DNA from: an uncultured Ruminococcus sp.
GTDB taxonomy: Bacteria > Bacillota_A > Clostridia > Oscillospirales > Ruminococcaceae
DNA length: 6,400 bases
NCBI GenBank assembly: GCA_902782875.1
Contig: CACZPE010000316.1
Location: forward strand, 1-6,400
Reading direction: 5' to 3'
Part shown: positions 3,796-6,400 of the stretch, in pieces
Layout: each line of letters begins with the position of its first letter
How positions within the stretch are numbered: the stretch's first letter is position 1
Translations under genes and position numbers: made by a program
Notes under the pieces: generated by a model
Databases searched by the model: none
The model's input: the letters and a program-made list of their open reading frames with translations, nothing else
What the model was told of the DNA's origin: nothing

Positions 3796-6400
3796 ATGAA
3801 GGTATATTGTCTCGGAGTGGACGTTGGCTCCACTACCGTCAAAACAGTCATCCTCGATGAGGGTAAGATAGTATATTCCAAATATCAGAGGCATTTTTCC
3901 AAAGTACGTGAAACCACCGCTGAACAGATAAAAGAGATCAGGGAGAAATTTCCCGACGCCAAGTTCAAGCCCTCTGTAACCGGCTCTGCAGGTCTCGGTC
4001 TTGCGAACGCCGCAGGACTGCCTTTTGTGCAGGAGGTACACAGTGCCTTTATATCCGTAAAGAAGGATTATCCCGACGCTGACTGCGTTATAGAGCTCGG
4101 CGGCGAGGACGCTAAGCTTATATTCCTTACAGGCGGCGTAGAGCAGAGAATGAATGGTTCCTGCGCAGGCGGCACAGGTGCATTCATTGATCAGATGGCA
4201 ACTCTTCTCGGCATCACCGTGAACCAGATGGATGAGCTTTCCGCACATGCGGAAAAGAAATATCCCATCGCTTCAAGATGCGGAGTATTCGCTAAATCAG
4301 ATATACAGCCGCTTATCAATCAGGGCGCAAGACGCGAGGATATCGCAGCTTCCATATTCCAGGCTGTAGTTGACCAGACTGTTGCAGGCCTTGCTCAGGG
4401 ACGCGAGATCCAAGGAAAGGTACTTTTCCTCGGCGGTCCCCTTTCATTCATCAGAGGACTAAGACGCGCATTCGTTGAGACACTTCGTCTTGATGAACGC
4501 CATGCGATATTCCCCGAAAACGCTCAGTGCTTTATGGCATACGGCAGTGCTCTCTATGCAGCACAGGCGGTAGAACGTGAATTCACCGCTGATGAAATGA
4601 TCTCTATGATCGAGAACGCTCCTGTTAGTGATAATATAATCACAGGCAGAAGGCTCTTTGAAAACGAAGAGGAATATGAAGAATTCAAAAAGAGCCACGC
4701 AAGATATGATCTGCCGAAGGTTGATATAAGCACCTATACAGGTGATGCTTATCTCGGTATAGACGCAGGTTCCACGACCACCAAGCTCGTACTTATAACT
4801 CCTGACGGCAAGCTGCTCTACAGTCATTATCAGCCGAATAAAGGTCAGCCTCTCGGCGTAATTACCGATCAGCTCAAAGAGATATACGCCCTCACCGGAG
4901 ACAGGATAAAGATACTCTCATCCGCCGTTACAGGCTATGGTGAGGAGCTTATAAAAGCAGGTGTGGGTGTTGATTACGGTCTGGTAGAGACAGTGGCGCA
5001 CTATAAAGCAGCATCATACTTCTGCCCGGATGTCGATTTCATAATAGATATCGGCGGACAGGACATGAAGTGCTTCAAGATAAAGAACAGAGCAATAGAC
5101 AGCATCATGCTCAACGAAGCCTGTTCTTCGGGCTGTGGTTCATTCATACAGACATTCGCGGAGGCACTCGGATACAATATAGCTGATTTTGCCAAACTCG
5201 GCCTTTTTGCAGAGCGTCCTGTCGATCTCGGATCACGCTGCACTGTATTCATGAACAGCTCGGTAAAGCAGGCACAGAAAGACGGTGCTTCGGTAGAGGA
5301 TATTTCCGCAGGTCTTTCTTCATCTATTATCAAAAATGCGATATACAAGGTAATCAGAGCAAATTCCGCGGAGGAACTCGGCCACAATATCGTTGTACAG
5401 GGCGGTACATTCCTTAATGACGCTGTACTGCGTGCATTCGAGCTCGAGATAGGCCACGAAGTGCTTCGTCCTGCTGTAGCAGGTCTTATGGGAGCATTCG
5501 GCGCGGCTCTGTATTCTATGGAAGTATCAAAGGCAGAAGGCAAAAAGGAATCCGAACTTATAACTCCGGATGCACTGTCGGTCTTCACCTATCAGTCCAA
5601 ACAGATAAAGTGCGGAGGCTGCACAGCAAACTGCCAGCTCAATCTCATCACATTTACAGGCGGCAGACGCTTCATCAGCGGCAACAAATGTGAGAAGGGC
5701 GCAGGTATAAAGCATACCGTAAAAGCTCCCTCGCTCTATGAATACAAATATCAGAAGCTGCTCTCGATCGCAGCTGAGCCCAATCCGGAAAATCCGAGGG
5801 GCGTAATCGGAATACCGCTTATACTCAATTTCTATGAACAGCTCCCCTTCTGGAAAACGCTGTTCAATAAGCTGGGATTTGCCGTACAGGTCTCTGATGA
5901 GAGTACAAGACAGACTTACTACAAGGGTCAGCATACCATTCCTTCGGATACAGTATGTTATCCTGCGAAGCTTGCTCACGGACATATCATAGACCTTCTC
6001 GAAAAAGGCGTTGACCTTATCTTCTATCCGTGCGAAACGTATAACGTCGATGAGAAGAAGGGCGACAACAACTACAACTGCCCTGTTGTTGCATACTACC
6101 CTGAGCTTCTCAAAGCGAATATCCCCGAGCTTAACTCAGAGAATTTCTTTATGCCTTATATGAACATCAATCTCAAAAAGCATATGGTACAGTCTCTCTG
6201 TGAGCAGTTCAAACGCTACGGACTGAAAAAGCGCGAGGTCGGCGCTGCGTGGGAAGAGGGAATCAAGTCGCTTGAAGCCTTCAGAAAGGATATCACCGAG
6301 CAGGGTGTAAAGACCATAGCTGAAGCAAGAGAAATGGGCGTGCCCATAATCGTTATAATCGGCAGACCGTATCATCTTGATCCCGAGATCAACCACGGCA
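3796..6400 (+). CDS. Double-ASKHA 2-hydroxyacyl-CoA dehydratase activase with DUF2229, 3'-partial
   Basis: Activases of the HgdC/BcrAD-BadFG family hydrolyse ATP to push one electron at low potential from an iron-sulfur cluster to a dehydratase or reductase; they are oxygen sensitive. The frame is open from the ATG at 3796 (AAAAGGA at 3782-3788, seven-base spacing) to the window end, 868 codons; complete relatives are, from memory, near 1,400 residues. Two ASKHA ATPase modules lie in tandem. The first (about 1-270) has GVDVGSTTVK (7-16), ELGGEDAK (100-107), Cys123, Cys162 and LFLGGP (210-215). The second (about 318-580) has GIDAGSTTTK (321-330), DIGGQDMK (418-425), Cys443, Cys482 and VVQGGTFLNDAV. 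A Cys606-x2-Cys609-x3-Cys613 motif plus Cys632 follows, then DUF2229 from about 670 with Cys721 and Cys746. It ends in GRPYHLDPEINHG. HgdC works as a homodimer sharing one [4Fe-4S] cluster from two cysteines per subunit; this chain looks like a fused pseudo-dimer. The substrate is unknown and no dehydratase gene is visible. Confidence 0.93.
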   Translation, partial: MKVYCLGVDVGSTTVKTVILDEGKIVYSKYQRHFSKVRETTAEQIKEIREKFPDAKFKPSVTGSAGLGLANAAGLPFVQEVHSAFISVKKDYPDADCVIELGGEDAKLIFLTGGVEQRMNGSCAGGTGAFIDQMATLLGITVNQMDELSAHAEKKYPIASRCGVFAKSDIQPLINQGARREDIAASIFQAVVDQTVAGLAQGREIQGKVLFLGGPLSFIRGLRRAFVETLRLDERHAIFPENAQCFMAYGSALYAAQAVEREFTADEMISMIENAPVSDNIITGRRLFENEEEYEEFKKSHARYDLPKVDISTYTGDAYLGIDAGSTTTKLVLITPDGKLLYSHYQPNKGQPLGVITDQLKEIYALTGDRIKILSSAVTGYGEELIKAGVGVDYGLVETVAHYKAASYFCPDVDFIIDIGGQDMKCFKIKNRAIDSIMLNEACSSGCGSFIQTFAEALGYNIADFAKLGLFAERPVDLGSRCTVFMNSSVKQAQKDGASVEDISAGLSSSIIKNAIYKVIRANSAEELGHNIVVQGGTFLNDAVLRAFELEIGHEVLRPAVAGLMGAFGAALYSMEVSKAEGKKESELITPDALSVFTYQSKQIKCGGCTANCQLNLITFTGGRRFISGNKCEKGAGIKHTVKAPSLYEYKYQKLLSIAAEPNPENPRGVIGIPLILNFYEQLPFWKTLFNKLGFAVQVSDESTRQTYYKGQHTIPSDTVCYPAKLAHGHIIDLLEKGVDLIFYPCETYNVDEKKGDNNYNCPVVAYYPELLKANIPELNSENFFMPYMNINLKKHMVQSLCEQFKRYGLKKREVGAAWEEGIKSLEAFRKDITEQGVKTIAEAREMGVPIIVIIGRPYHLDPEINHG

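Noticed and set aside
3053..4248. Minus-strand ORFs opposite aroK and the activase (3053-3469, 3516-3755, 3769-4248)
   Set aside because: They cross a terminator, a promoter and gene boundaries, encode no recognisable domain, and oppose well-conserved genes.
4459..6396. Minus-strand ORFs opposite the activase gene (4459-4827, 5001-5588, 5527-5985, 6136-6396)
   Set aside because: They are compositional shadows of one long conserved plus-strand frame that is open from 3796 to the window end.

Overview
The window looks like a chromosomal segment of an anaerobic Firmicute of the class Clostridia. A Ruminococcus-like (Oscillospiraceae) source is my best guess. The grounds are an HPr kinase/phosphorylase, a large oxygen-sensitive type acyl-CoA dehydratase activase, strong AT-rich sigma-A promoters, GGAG-type ribosome binding sites and frequent ATA/AGA codons. 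All recognised genes are on the + strand, and every minus-strand reading frame looks like a shadow of a real gene.

Bases 2-1963 hold the end of a tryptophan operon: trpB (its first codons lie outside the window) followed 12 bases later by trpA, closed by a strong intrinsic terminator at 1970-1999. The trpB frame is broken by one in-frame TAG at 911-913, exactly where relatives have a conserved tyrosine. The codons on both sides stay in one frame and keep family consensus. The gene is therefore a fresh nonsense allele, a sequencing error or, less likely, a suppressed amber codon.

Bases 2028-3113 form a self-contained hprK unit with its own promoter, Shine-Dalgarno and terminator. HprK/P phosphorylates and dephosphorylates Ser46 of HPr in Gram-positive carbon catabolite control. 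A perfect 9-bp inverted repeat pairs the hprK ribosome binding site with a segment upstream of the promoter. It could therefore hide the start signal only in transcripts that read through from the trp operon.

Bases 3206-6400 begin a second operon with a textbook extended -10 promoter. It contains aroK (shikimate kinase) and, 17 bases later, a very large gene that runs off the window. That gene encodes a single-chain double-ASKHA acyl-CoA dehydratase activase with the DUF2229 extension. The two tryptophan genes and aroK share aromatic amino acid biosynthesis. The function of the activase is not determined by its sequence, and no dehydratase partner is visible here.

No RNA gene, insertion sequence, CRISPR array or clear mobile element was seen. 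No stretch over 300 bases lacks a gene. I found no wholly new system; the best leads are the trpB amber codon, the hprK anti-Shine-Dalgarno arm and the aroK-activase pairing.
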